Origin: Streptosporangium minutum
GTDB taxonomy: Bacteria; Actinomycetota; Actinomycetes; Streptosporangiales; Streptosporangiaceae
Assembly: GCF_002149035.1 (NCBI RefSeq)
Contig: NZ_NGFP01000034.1
Location: forward strand, 1-49,266
Direction of reading: 5' to 3'
Length of the DNA stretch: 49,266 bases
The translations under genes and the position numbers were made by a program. The notes below the pieces were generated by a model. The model did not search any database, was not told the origin of the DNA, and worked only from the letters and a program-made list of their open reading frames with translations. This document shows positions 25,129 through 33,301 of the stretch, one piece after another; the stretch's first letter is position 1; every line of letters begins with the position of its first letter.

Positions 25129-26010
25129 ATGAGACGATGGGCTGCTCTGACGCTCGCCGTACTGATCGCGTCCGTACCGGTTGCCACGAATCCCGCCGCC
25201 GCGCAGGCGGGAGCTCCCGATCCGGCGCGCGCGCTCAAGCGGCAGCTCCGAAACGAGCATGGCGTTCGGATTTCCGAGACCAACCGCTACTTCTTCGGCG
25301 CGAAGTCGACGGTCTCCGGGAGCGGGACCCGGAGCAGCGGCAGCCTCCAGCTGTCCCCATCGGGTCCGGTGGCTGCGGATCTCACCTGGTGGGACCTTCC
25401 CCGGCCGACGGGCGGGAGGTCCCCGGCCGAGAAGCCGGACCCCTACCGTGTGATCCGCGTCGGCAAGAACGTGTACGACGCCGCCGATCGGTATCCCGGG
25501 CCGGTTCCGGATGGCAAGAAGTGGATCCGGTTCCCGAACAAGCACAGAGGGCAGATGAACCGGGACATGGCCCGGGACGCCAGCCTGCAGCCGATCGACG
25601 TGTACGACCCGTTCATGATGAAGGCCGTGCTGAAGTGCTCGGCGGGCAAGCCCGTCTCCGGCGGCTTCCTCTACCGGGGCACGATGAGTTACAAGGAACT
25701 ACGCAAGGTTTCCAAGGACACCTTGATCAACTGGGCCTCGGGGCGGCCCATCGGCGAGAAGACCAAAGGCAAGATCTCCTGGCAGCTCTGGGCCGGCCGT
25801 GACGGTCTGCTCAAGCGCCTGATCACCACCGACACCGTGGGAGCGGGGAAAGATCCGCTGGTCAAGCGGAGCGACACGCGCTACACCAGGTGGGGGTTCC
25901 GTCTCGTCATCACCGCCCCGCCCGCGGGCGAGGTCATCGACGAAGATGATCTGCTGGAGTACATCCGCATCCAGAACACGCCCATTCCCCCAGACGACAA
26001 GAACACCTGA
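25129..26010 (+). CDS. secreted protein, local paralogue family, distant copy C
   Basis: From ATG 25129 the 293-residue protein has signal peptide MRRWAALTLAVLIASVPVAT, cleaved near AQA|GAP. DPARALKRQLRNEHGVRISE then matches the DALRRQLVENRGVAMSE region of copies A and B. A single-Cys central part (KCSAGKPVSGGFLYRGTMSY) and ISWQLWAGRDGLLKRLITTD mirror their C-terminal strands. The acidic tail is DEDDLLEYIRIQN. An ATG at 25093 would add 12 residues, but copies A and B start with the same MRRW-type signal, which favours 25129. It sits 167 bases after the ABC operon. Function unknown. Confidence 0.72.
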   Translation: MRRWAALTLAVLIASVPVATNPAAAQAGAPDPARALKRQLRNEHGVRISETNRYFFGAKSTVSGSGTRSSGSLQLSPSGPVAADLTWWDLPRPTGGRSPAEKPDPYRVIRVGKNVYDAADRYPGPVPDGKKWIRFPNKHRGQMNRDMARDASLQPIDVYDPFMMKAVLKCSAGKPVSGGFLYRGTMSYKELRKVSKDTLINWASGRPIGEKTKGKISWQLWAGRDGLLKRLITTDTVGAGKDPLVKRSDTRYTRWGFRLVITAPPAGEVIDEDDLLEYIRIQNTPIPPDDKNT

Positions 26011-26323
26011 GGCGCCCTGACGGTCACGGGAACGCACCCCCCACGACGGAGCGCTGGGGGTCCGCGGAAAGGAGCGCACCAAGATGGATCCCCCTCAAGG
26101 TGATGATCTGTCAGCCTTGGGGAAAGGCCTCCGGCACTTCTCCCGCTCGGGCAATGGCGCGATTCTCCCGCTTGAGCATGGGCGCGATGCGGAGGCTCAT
26201 TGAGCATGGGCGCGATGGAGGATCGCCGCCCCTGGCCTCTCGGTCAGTGCTCGTCGTACAGGATCTCCATCACCTGACCGCGCACCGGGAAAATCCGTGC
26301 ACCGGGAAAATCCGTGATCCGGC
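26011..26323. other. intergenic region with short direct repeats
   Basis: No gene is supported. The stretch contains GAGCATGGGCGCGATG twice (around 26175 and 26202) and an exact 17-bp tandem duplication of CACCGGGAAAATCCGTG at 26283-26299 and 26300-26316, just before a terminator. Confidence 0.6.
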
Positions 26324-26354
26324 CCGGCCGGGCGGCGTCATGCCGCCCGGCCGG
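26324..26354. terminator. hairpin terminator between convergent genes
   Basis: CCGGCCGGGCGGC pairs perfectly with GCCGCCCGGCCGG around a five-base loop, 10 bases beyond the stop of the minus-strand gene at 26364. Confidence 0.8.
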
Positions 26355-26363
26355 TCGGGTCAC

Positions 26364-27755
26364 TCATCGAACAGTGACGCGGTCCCCCTTCGGCGCCCTG
26401 ACCGGCGAGTTCTTCACGATGTAGGAGGCCAGCGCTCCCGTATCGTCCGGCCCGCCGTGGTAGACGCTGGTGCTCCCCTCCCATTTCGGGAAGCCCTGCC
26501 AGCCGCCCATCAGTATGTAGTTGGCCGCGATCTTGATCACCTGGGTGTCGGCCACCGGAGCGCCGTTCAGCGTGATCTCGGTCACCGCCCCGCCCTGCAA
26601 CGTGTAGCGAAGCGAGGACGAGGGGGTCAGCACCCAGCCCGAGGGGTTCGGGTGCGCCAGCAGCTTCTTGAGCTGTGCGCCGGTCATCGCGTGCACGTCG
26701 ACGGCGAGCCCGTCAGGCTGGGTGGCCCACAGTTCCTCGTAGGTGACCGGACCCGCGTTCAGTTCCGTGCGGAACCCGTGCCTGCTGACGAGGGCGACCT
26801 GTGCGCCAGAGACGGCCTGGACCGCGTCCAGGTAGGCGTCGGCGACCAGTTCGACGAGCGGGCCGCCGGCGGCGGTCAGCGTGATCTTCTCGGCGGTGGC
26901 GCCGAACCCCTCCCTGTTGCTCGGCGGACCGCACTTGAAGTAGTAGAGGGTGTTGGACGTGAGGCCGTCCGGCTGCCTGATCTGGATCTGCACCGAGGTC
27001 TCGTCCGTCTCCCAGTCCCAGTTGAGCGTCTCCAGCACGGTGGTGAAGACGGCGCCGTGGTCGGCCGGCACGTTGACGGTCTTCCACTCCTGAGTGCCGA
27101 CGAGGCGATACTGCACTGCCTGCGCGCCGGCGGGAAGCCCCTCGAAGTGGCCGTGGATCTTGAAGGTCACCGGGCACTTCGAGGCGGTGGTCCGCTCGAA
27201 GACGATGGTGGCCTTCCGCACCGAGTTCTGAGCGGGCTTGTCGTCGTCCTGCCCGGCAGGAGGCGGCGTAGCCGAGTCAGCCGGCGTGTCGGATCCCTCA
27301 GCGGAGGTGGCCACGCTGTCCCACACGTCGCCCGTGCTCTCCACGTCACCGGCGCAGGTGACGGCGAACGAGGCTTTCCTGGAGGTCTTCTTCACCGGGC
27401 TGACCAGGCGAACCGCGCCCCAGCCACGAGCGTCACCGGTGACCTTGATCGACGTGAACAGCCGAACGGTCTTGAGGCCCTTGCCGCCGACCTTGTAGGT
27501 CTTGACGCGGCTCCTGTCTCCATCGCTGAAGGTCCACGCGTACTTCAGCGCCACCGGCGCCTTGACCTTCACGGTGGTGGACAGCGTCACGGTCGCCGGG
27601 CAGGCACCGGTATGAGCCTTTGGTGAAGCGGAAGCCGTACCGAAAACAACCGGATTCGGGGCGGCCTGCGCTCCTGAAACAAAGACTCCGGACGCCATGG
27701 CAATAACGGCTACCAGCACTCCGATTCGGCGCCCAACCCTACCTGATAATCCCAC
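26364..27755 (-). CDS. secreted Ig-like protein with an orphan 5'-nucleotidase C-terminal domain
   Basis: GTG 27755 with AGGAGAGGA 6 bases upstream gives 463 residues with a signal peptide (RIGVLVAVIAMASGVFVSGA). Two beta-sandwich domains follow (about 35-125 with CPATVTLSTTVKV and KYAWTFSDGD, PKD/Ig-like; about 165-290), separated by a Ser/Pro/Asp linker. Residues about 300-460 match the 5'-nucleotidase C-terminal domain: LVELVADAYLDAVQAVSGAQ, GPVTYEELWATQPDGLAVDV, MTGAQLKKLLAHP, IKIAANYILMGG. In known enzymes this domain binds the nucleoside while an N-terminal metallophosphatase cleaves; no metallophosphatase motif is present here. It probably binds a ligand outside the cell. Confidence 0.83.
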   Translation of the reverse strand: MGLSGRVGRRIGVLVAVIAMASGVFVSGAQAAPNPVVFGTASASPKAHTGACPATVTLSTTVKVKAPVALKYAWTFSDGDRSRVKTYKVGGKGLKTVRLFTSIKVTGDARGWGAVRLVSPVKKTSRKASFAVTCAGDVESTGDVWDSVATSAEGSDTPADSATPPPAGQDDDKPAQNSVRKATIVFERTTASKCPVTFKIHGHFEGLPAGAQAVQYRLVGTQEWKTVNVPADHGAVFTTVLETLNWDWETDETSVQIQIRQPDGLTSNTLYYFKCGPPSNREGFGATAEKITLTAAGGPLVELVADAYLDAVQAVSGAQVALVSRHGFRTELNAGPVTYEELWATQPDGLAVDVHAMTGAQLKKLLAHPNPSGWVLTPSSSLRYTLQGGAVTEITLNGAPVADTQVIKIAANYILMGGWQGFPKWEGSTSVYHGGPDDTGALASYIVKNSPVRAPKGDRVTVR

Positions 27756-28200
27756 AATATTCCTCTCCTGCGATCTGCGACGACAGATCTGGACGTACAA
27801 GGAACAACGGATCAGCCCGTTCCCTTGGAGGAAAAGATGCTAGCCAGGCCGGCCGACAATTTTGCGAGGGCCGAATCGCCGGTGAACTCAGGAGGAAGCC
27901 GCCAGGACGCCGGGGCGAGGTGTCAGTACTCCGATCCCGTGTTCACCATGAGGAACGGTCCCCTGTCGAGCCGCGCAACTTCTACAGGTTTTTCGAGCGC
28001 TACTACGAAGGGGCCGGTGTCCCCTATTGCAGTTCGACTGCCACCCCGATGAGGAGGGCAGCAGACAGCAGGATTCCGACGGGCCCGAAAGCCGCTCGTG
28101 GACACGGCACGACCTTCGGCAGGCAGGCATACGCCTTCAAGAACCAGGATCACCCGCCCCAAAAGGGCGGAGCGCCTCAAGCCCTCACCCAGGTCAATGG
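27756..28200. other. 445-base region with possible decayed coding sequence
   Basis: No intact gene is supported. On the minus strand a hydrophobic reading (GPVGILLSAALLIGVAVELQ) and, in another frame, a reading ending PFLMVNTGSEY lie close together, which could be one small membrane gene broken by a frameshift. I could not confirm this. Confidence 0.3.
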
Positions 28201-29148
28201 TTATTCACGCTTCTCCCTCTCCCGGATGACCTCCATCGGGTCGTCGAACTCGGGGAGGCCGCCTGCCGGGCCGTCGACCTTGGTGAATTTCTGCGGTGCC
28301 TTGATAGTGACGCCGGAACGCCAGGAGAGGAACTCGGTCGTCGCTGATCCTTCGACCCGCTTCGGCTGGATGGGCCGGCCGGCGATCCAGGTGTCCCACA
28401 TGGAGCTGATCTTCAGCGGCCTGCCGTCCATGCCGGTCGTCAGCCACCACGTCACCGTGGCTTTGGCGAGGATGGCATCGAGCTCTGGTCCGATGGTCGC
28501 CCGGAAGGTGGGCGATGCGGCGTAGAGGTCGGCGAAGGTGAGCGTCCCGCCGTAGACCATGACGTACTTGTGCCCGGGGGCACCGCCCATCCGGCCCGGC
28601 CACCGCTTCTTGCTGTCGGTATCGGCCAGCAGCCGCTGCAGCGTGGTCGGTTCGAAGAGGTTGATGATCTGGTCGTTGAAGGCTCCCCCTCCGTGCACCG
28701 GGCCGCGCAGCGCCCAGCCATGCCCCTTCGTGTACAGAGGTCCGGTGGTGTAGAGCTTGCCGTTCGCCGCCACGGAACGGTGTGTCCGCCTCTGGACATG
28801 GAGGCTCCGGCCAACGGGATCACCCTTGCTGACCAGGTCTTTCAGGATGACGGTGGAGTCTTCTCGCGTGAAGATCACGCGCCTGGTGAGATCGGAGGCG
28901 ACGACTCCCTTGCTGCCGAGCTGGATCGAGCCCGCACGCTTGACGTCGTACTGGAACCATTTGGCGGTGTTGTTGACCACCCGCGAGAGCGAACCGGGGC
29001 TGATGTTGCCCACCTCGGTCACCTTTACGGTGAACTGGCCGGCCATCAGCCGCTTCACTGCCGCCACCGGATCCACGCTCTCCGCTTTTACGGCGGTTGG
29101 TGCTAGCAGGGCACAGGCCAATGCCGCAAATACAAGTGAGCTCCTCAT
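28201..29148 (-). CDS. secreted protein, local paralogue family, distant copy D
   Basis: From ATG 29148 the 315-residue protein has signal peptide MRSSLVFAALACALLAPTAV, cleaved near VKA|ESV. DPVAAVKRLMAGQFTVKVTE then aligns with the DALRRQLVENRGVAMSE start of copies A-C. Its C-terminal VTWWLTTGMDGRPLKISSMW parallels VSWRLWLGKDQLVRRVQTSW. The middle (YGGTLTFADLYAASPTFRAT) matches HQGTITYAQLYKTSPAFRDQ of copy A, which confirms family membership. It lacks the cysteine pair of A and B. TTG 29154 is an alternative start; no ribosome site is obvious. Function unknown. Confidence 0.75.
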   Translation of the reverse strand: MRSSLVFAALACALLAPTAVKAESVDPVAAVKRLMAGQFTVKVTEVGNISPGSLSRVVNNTAKWFQYDVKRAGSIQLGSKGVVASDLTRRVIFTREDSTVILKDLVSKGDPVGRSLHVQRRTHRSVAANGKLYTTGPLYTKGHGWALRGPVHGGGAFNDQIINLFEPTTLQRLLADTDSKKRWPGRMGGAPGHKYVMVYGGTLTFADLYAASPTFRATIGPELDAILAKATVTWWLTTGMDGRPLKISSMWDTWIAGRPIQPKRVEGSATTEFLSWRSGVTIKAPQKFTKVDGPAGGLPEFDDPMEVIREREKRE

Positions 29149-29350
29149 GCGCAAGATCTTGGCACTTATGGCGCGGAAAGATCTACTCGGGCTTCCGGCT
29201 CATTCAGCAACGCGGCCGACCGAACTCGAAGGCCCCCGCCGCCGCCTCCCCGGTGATTCCGGACCCCAGCCGCAGATAGGGCTCCGAACCGCGCCGGGTT
29301 TCATGGACCAGGGGCACACCAAATTGAATGCTGTTGGCGAGGGTGTCAGC

Positions 29351-29385
29351 GAAAGGCCCCCACCGGAACCCGGTGGGAGCCTTTC
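29351..29385. terminator. hairpin next to tRNA-Thr-like scar
   Basis: GAAAGGCCCCCACCGG pairs with CCGGTGGGAGCCTTTC (one mismatch) around AAC. On the minus strand it directly follows the tRNA-Thr-like 3' end, as a terminator follows a tRNA gene. Confidence 0.7.
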
Positions 29386-29428
29386 GACCTGGAGCCGCCT
29401 TGGGAAATCGAACTTCAGCCCCCTTGAC
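29384..29428 (-). repeat. tRNA-Thr 3'-end-like scar, copy 2
   Basis: Minus-strand CAAGGGGGC, TTCGATTTCCC and AAGGCGGCTCCA correspond to the end of a tRNA-Thr including CCA. The T-stem no longer pairs and the rest of the tRNA is missing, so this is an attachment-site-like remnant. The remaining flanks between 29149 and 29775 hold no gene I can support. Confidence 0.55.
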
Positions 29429-29665
29429 CGGGTCAGGCAGCGCCGGCCGCTGCTGCCGGCGCCGGTCGCGCATTCCTCCCGAGATCACCGTCGCCACCTT
29501 GGCCGGCCTGATCGCCGACCGCAATGGCCTACTGGGCGGCTTCGCCTTCAGGGCCGCGTCCGCCGTTCGGCGTCACCCCTGAATGAGCGGAAGGCGGCGC
29601 ACTCCTGTCAGGGACGCGGCGGTGTGCACGGCTCTTCACAGCTCCAACTCCTGTCAGGAGTGCTC

Positions 29666-29705
29666 GGCCGGTCCCGGTTCCTGACGTGAGGAGCCGGGAC
29701 CGGCC
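29666..29705. terminator. terminator beyond the lipoprotein gene
   Basis: GGCCGGTCCCGGTTCCT pairs with AGGAGCCGGGACCGGCC (16 of 17) around a six-base loop; it lies downstream of the minus-strand lipoprotein stop at 29776. Confidence 0.75.
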
Positions 29706-29775
29706 CGCGTTCCCGCCATCCCTCCCCTCGTCCCCGCGGAGGGAAGGGCATGGCCTGGCGAGAGCGCGGGGGTGG

Positions 29776-30279
29776 CTAGTCCTCCTCGTACGGCGCGGGC
29801 GGCTGCAGGGAGGCGCACCCGTCGAAGACCCGCTTCTCGGCGGCCGAGCCGGGCTTGACCTGTTTGAACCCGGCCGGCTTCTCCTCGTCCTTGTCGATGG
29901 GCTGCCAGACGCCGCCCTTACGCAGGCACTCGGCCCACGCGGCGAACTTGGCGTCGTCCTCGGGTGAGGACGGCTCGGCGCTGCCGAGGAGCACCGAGTC
30001 CCACTCCTTGCACGCCTTCATGGCGGCGTCGAGCTTGGCCTGGGTGACCTTGGTGACGGCGCTGGTGTCGATGTCCTGGCCCTTGACCGGGTCCGGGATG
30101 TCGATCCCGTTCTGCCGCATGCACCCGGCGAACTTCACCGCGGTCTCGTGCCAGCTGGGCTTGGCGGAGTCGGGAGCGGGACTCGACGCGCTGGCGAAGC
30201 TCTGGGCTCCGCACGCCGCGCTCAGCGCCAGGGTGGGAAGGGCGGCCAGGACGGCGAGGCGTCGCTTGGTGATCAACAC
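29776..30279 (-). CDS. lipoprotein divergent from a two-component operon
   Basis: GTG 30279 with GGAG six bases upstream gives 167 residues. The signal peptide ends in the lipobox LSAAC, so the protein is anchored to the outer face of the membrane. The mature part has a Ser/Ala/Pro linker, then KFAGCMRQNGIDIPDP, a motif common in actinobacterial lipoproteins encoded beside two-component systems, and two more cysteine regions (MKACKEWD, AECLRKGGVW, DGCASLQPP). It is divergent from the OmpR-type regulator gene with 138 bases between starts, suggesting shared control. Biochemical function is unknown. Confidence 0.8.
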   Translation of the reverse strand: MLITKRRLAVLAALPTLALSAACGAQSFASASSPAPDSAKPSWHETAVKFAGCMRQNGIDIPDPVKGQDIDTSAVTKVTQAKLDAAMKACKEWDSVLLGSAEPSSPEDDAKFAAWAECLRKGGVWQPIDKDEEKPAGFKQVKPGSAAEKRVFDGCASLQPPAPYEED

Positions 30280-30417
30280 GGTTTTCTCCAATGGGTCGGC
30301 TGGCTGCCCAACACCCTGGCCCGCCCCTGTGAGCGGACTGTCCGCGCCATGTCATGAACCTGTAATAGCTTCCAAGTCCGAACAAATCGCAAGCCGGAGC
30401 CGCCGATACTGGAACGC

Positions 30418-31092
30418 ATGGCCCGCGTGTTGCTGATCGAGGATGACCCGAGCGTCAGAGACGCTCTGACGCTCGCCCTCAAGGGCAGGGATCACGAGGT
30501 CGAATCGGCGGCATCCGGGGAGGATGGGCTGGAACGGCTGGCACGTTTCGCCGCCGACGTGGTCGTGCTCGACCTCATGCTGCCCGGCATCGACGGGTTC
30601 GAGGTCTGCCGGCGCATCCGCGCGGCCTCCTCCACCTCGATCGTGATGCTGAGCGCGCGGGGCGACGACTTCGACGTGGTCGGCGGGTTGGAGGCCGGTG
30701 CCGACGACTACGTGGTCAAGCCAGTGCGGCCGCAGGTGCTGGAGGCCCGGATCAGGGCGGTGCTGCGCCGTACCGACGGTGTGCCCTCGCCCGTGGAGAC
30801 CTACGGCGCGCTGTGCGTGGACCGCGCCTCCCTGACCGTGAGCAGGGGCGGACGGCAGGTCGCGCTGCCGCCGATAGAGTTGCGGCTGCTGCTGTACCTG
30901 TCGGCCTCGCCCGGCCAGGTCTTCAGCAGGCAGCAGTTGCTGGAGTCGGTGTGGGAGCACGACTACCTGGGCGACTCGCGGCTGGTGGACGCGTGCGTGC
31001 AGCGGCTGCGAGCCAAGATCGAGGACGTGCCGGCCGAGCCGAGGTACGTGCAGACCGTGCGCGGATTCGGTTACCGCTTCGGGCCGGTATGA
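30418..31092 (+). CDS. OmpR/PhoB-family response regulator (CseB-like)
   Basis: This 224-residue regulator has a receiver domain with Asp9-Asp10, phospho-acceptor Asp52 in ADVVVLDLMLPGIDGFEVCR, and Lys101 (DDYVVKPVRP). The winged-helix effector domain (about 128-224) ends QTVRGFGYRFGP. It is coupled to the histidine kinase gene by an ATGA overlap, and the GerMN lipoprotein gene follows. This resembles the Streptomyces cse operon, in which CseB/CseC senses cell-envelope stress, but sigE is not part of this operon. The ABC exporter operon at 21.5 kb is a possible but unproven target. Confidence 0.88.
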   Translation: MARVLLIEDDPSVRDALTLALKGRDHEVESAASGEDGLERLARFAADVVVLDLMLPGIDGFEVCRRIRAASSTSIVMLSARGDDFDVVGGLEAGADDYVVKPVRPQVLEARIRAVLRRTDGVPSPVETYGALCVDRASLTVSRGGRQVALPPIELRLLLYLSASPGQVFSRQQLLESVWEHDYLGDSRLVDACVQRLRAKIEDVPAEPRYVQTVRGFGYRFGPV

Positions 31093-32471
31093 CCTGGCTG
31101 CGGGGGTTGCGGGCCCGGCTGGTGATCACGTTCGTGCTGGTGGGCGGGCTGAGCGCGGTGGGGGCCGCCGGGCTGACCTACTACAAGGCGCAGGACAACC
31201 TGCTGGCCGGGGTGCAGAACCGGTTGCTGAAGGACTTCAAGAACCGGGTGCTGCTGCTGTCGCGCGACGTCGCGCTGCCCGCCGGCGACGCGGAGCTCGC
31301 CCTGCTGGCCGAGGACCTCGAGGTGGGCGACCGCGAGGTGTACGTGGTCAGGGACGGCGCCATCCCCAGCGACGCCCGCATCACCGCCGAACTGCGCGCG
31401 AGAGTTCTGCGCCGGCCGGAGCTGGCCTGGCAGCGGGTGGCCCGCGACGGCGTGCCGTACCTCGTGGGCGGCAGCAGGGTCATGCTCCTCGCGGGCGGCA
31501 CGCCGTCGGGGATCACCGTCTATCTCGTCGAGTCGCTCGCGCAGGCCGCCTCCGACGAGGCGGCCGTGCTGCGCGCCGCGCAGGCGGCGGCCCTGCCCTC
31601 CGTGCTGCTGGCGGTGTTGGCCGGGCTGCTGGCCGCGCGCGGCGTACTGCGCCCGGTCGCCGACCTGGACCTCGCGGCCCGGCGGCTGGGCGAAGGGCGA
31701 CTGGAGACCCGCCTGCCCGTGCGCGGCGGCGACGAGCTTGCACGGCTGGCGGGACGGTTCAACGAGACCGCCGCCGCGCTGGAACGCTCGGTCGGCGAGT
31801 TGCGCGAGATGGAGACCAGGTCACGGCGGTTCGTCGCCGACGTCTCCCATGAGCTGCGCACCCCGCTGGCCGCCGCCACCGCCGTCACCGACGTCCTCGA
31901 AGCCGGCGCCGACCGGCTGGACGCCGACGCCGGGACCGCCGCCCGGCTGGTCACCGCCGAGATCGCCCGGCTCACCAAGCTCGTCGACGACCTGATGGAG
32001 ATCTCCCGCTTCGACGCCGGAGCCGCCGTACTCAACCTCAACGACGTGGACGTCGGCGCCGCCGTCGCCGCCTGCCTGCGCTCACGCGGCTGGAGTTCCG
32101 GCGTCACCACGGACCTGCCGCCGGACATCCGCGTTCCCCTCGACCCGCGCCGCCTGGATGTCATCGTCGCCAACCTCGTCGGCAACGCGCTGCGGCACGG
32201 CGCGCCGCCCGTCACGGTCCGGGTGCGCGCCACCGGCCAGGCCGTCGCCATCGAGGTCGCCGACCAGGGGCCGGGCCTGCCCGCCGACGTCCTCCCGCAC
32301 GTCTTCGAGCGCTTCTACAAGGCCGACGCCGCCCGCGCCCGCTCCGAAGGCAGCGGCCTGGGTTTGGCCATCGCCCGCGAGAACGCCCTCCTGCACGGGG
32401 GTGACCTGACCGTCGCCCCCGGCCCCGGAGCCGTCTTCACGCTCACCCTGCCGGGGAACCGCCCGTCATGA
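31089..32471 (+). CDS. sensor histidine kinase (CseC-like)
   Basis: This 460-residue kinase has a first helix (LVITFVLVGGLSAVGAAGLT), an extracytoplasmic sensor domain (about 31-160), a second helix (AALPSVLLAVLAGLLAARGV), a HAMP domain (RPVADLDLAARRLGEGRLET), and HisKA with phospho-acceptor His254 in FVADVSHELRTPL. The HATPase domain has VIVANLVGNALRHG, VADQGPGLP and GSGLGLAIA. It is the partner of the preceding regulator (4-base overlap). An external sensor domain indicates an envelope or extracellular signal. Confidence 0.9.
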   Translation: MTWLRGLRARLVITFVLVGGLSAVGAAGLTYYKAQDNLLAGVQNRLLKDFKNRVLLLSRDVALPAGDAELALLAEDLEVGDREVYVVRDGAIPSDARITAELRARVLRRPELAWQRVARDGVPYLVGGSRVMLLAGGTPSGITVYLVESLAQAASDEAAVLRAAQAAALPSVLLAVLAGLLAARGVLRPVADLDLAARRLGEGRLETRLPVRGGDELARLAGRFNETAAALERSVGELREMETRSRRFVADVSHELRTPLAAATAVTDVLEAGADRLDADAGTAARLVTAEIARLTKLVDDLMEISRFDAGAAVLNLNDVDVGAAVAACLRSRGWSSGVTTDLPPDIRVPLDPRRLDVIVANLVGNALRHGAPPVTVRVRATGQAVAIEVADQGPGLPADVLPHVFERFYKADAARARSEGSGLGLAIARENALLHGGDLTVAPGPGAVFTLTLPGNRPS

Positions 32472-32493
32472 CCACCCCACCGGGGAACCGCCC

Positions 32494-32976
32494 ATGAGAA
32501 CCTGGCCCTTCGCCCTGCTCCTGGCAGCCTGTACGGCCTGCGGAGTCGGCCCCACCGGCGTGATCGACGCCGGAGAGCCCGCCCGCGGCTTCATCCAGGG
32601 CACCCGTCTGTACTTCGTGCAGGACGACCGCCTCGTCTCCGTCAGCCGCCCCGAAGGTCCGCTGGAGGCCGCCGAAGCCGTCGAGCTGCTGGCCGGCGGG
32701 CCCACCTCGAAGGAGAGCGAGCGCTCCTTCGTCACCCGCCTGTCCAAGAACATGGCCGTCCGGGTGAACGACGACGGGTTCGCGCTGGACAAGAGCGTCT
32801 CGATGCTGGTGGGCGGCCGATGGCTGCCGCCGGTCTCCCGCCTGTCGCGGATGGCGACCGGGCAACTCGTCTGCACGATCGCCGCCGCCACTGCCGCCAA
32901 GCGCGGCGTGGACGTGGATGACGTGCGGGTGACCGTACCGGACCAGGGACAGGTGCGCTGTGAGGACTTCAAATGA
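32494..32976 (+). CDS. GerMN-domain lipoprotein of the kinase operon
   Basis: The 160-residue product has a short signal with lipobox-like LLAACTAC (Cys13 or Cys16) and one GerMN-type domain: GTRLYFVQDDRLVSVSRPEG, AEAVELLAGGPTSKESERSF and a C-terminal MATGQLVCTIAAATAAKRG. Such lipoproteins are encoded after kinases in actinomycetes (CseA-like) and can modulate the sensor. It starts 22 bases after the kinase stop with GGGGAACCGCCC just upstream, so it is in the same operon. A terminator hairpin follows at 33043. Confidence 0.82.
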   Translation: MRTWPFALLLAACTACGVGPTGVIDAGEPARGFIQGTRLYFVQDDRLVSVSRPEGPLEAAEAVELLAGGPTSKESERSFVTRLSKNMAVRVNDDGFALDKSVSMLVGGRWLPPVSRLSRMATGQLVCTIAAATAAKRGVDVDDVRVTVPDQGQVRCEDFK

Positions 32977-33042
32977 GTTGCCCGGGACGGCCGGTGTCCG
33001 GCCTCAGCGGAACCACTCACTCCTTGAATGAGATGAGATGAA

Positions 33043-33071
33043 GCCTCGCGGCGCAAAACACGCGGCGAGGC
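33043..33071 (+). terminator. terminator of the kinase/lipoprotein operon
   Basis: GCCTCGCGGCG pairs with CGCGGCGAGGC (one mismatch) around CAAAACA. Confidence 0.65.
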
Positions 33072-33094
33072 CTCGCCTCCTCCCTAGAGCAGGA

Positions 33095-33301
33095 TCACCC
33101 GTGGCGTGAACACGCAGTCGGCGCCCGTAGGCGTTGCGCTTTGCGTGGCGGCGTGAAGCAGGTGCCCAACTCGATCCAGGCGACGATGCCACCAACGCCA
33201 GTGGATCCACCGGCGTTGGCATGGGCGTTGGCAAAAGGCCCCTTGAAACCGCCGCGCCGCTCCTGGAGGGCCTTCCGCAGCATGTCTCGCGGATTCACCA
33301 C
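33095..33301 (-). CDS. short open frame overlapping the preceding stop, doubtful
   Basis: The 68-residue frame begins GTGGTGAAT, overlapping the stop of the gene at 33295-33681. The first 25 residues (MVNPRDMLRKALQERRGGFK) look protein-like. The rest (Gly-rich, then Arg/Pro-rich) does not, so this is either a small coupled gene or the start of one that has decayed. No function is suggested. Confidence 0.3.
   Translation of the reverse strand: MVNPRDMLRKALQERRGGFKGPFANAHANAGGSTGVGGIVAWIELGTCFTPPRKAQRLRAPTACSRHG

Noticed and set aside
22353-25283. 976-codon open frame on the minus strand
   Set aside because: It is antisense to the ABC ATPase and permease genes, whose motifs are clear. Its product is Gly/Arg/Asp-rich low-complexity, as expected from GC-rich third positions.
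26100-27626. 508-codon open frame on the plus strand
   Set aside because: Antisense to the 5'-nucleotidase-like gene, which has a signal peptide, ribosome site and domain match.
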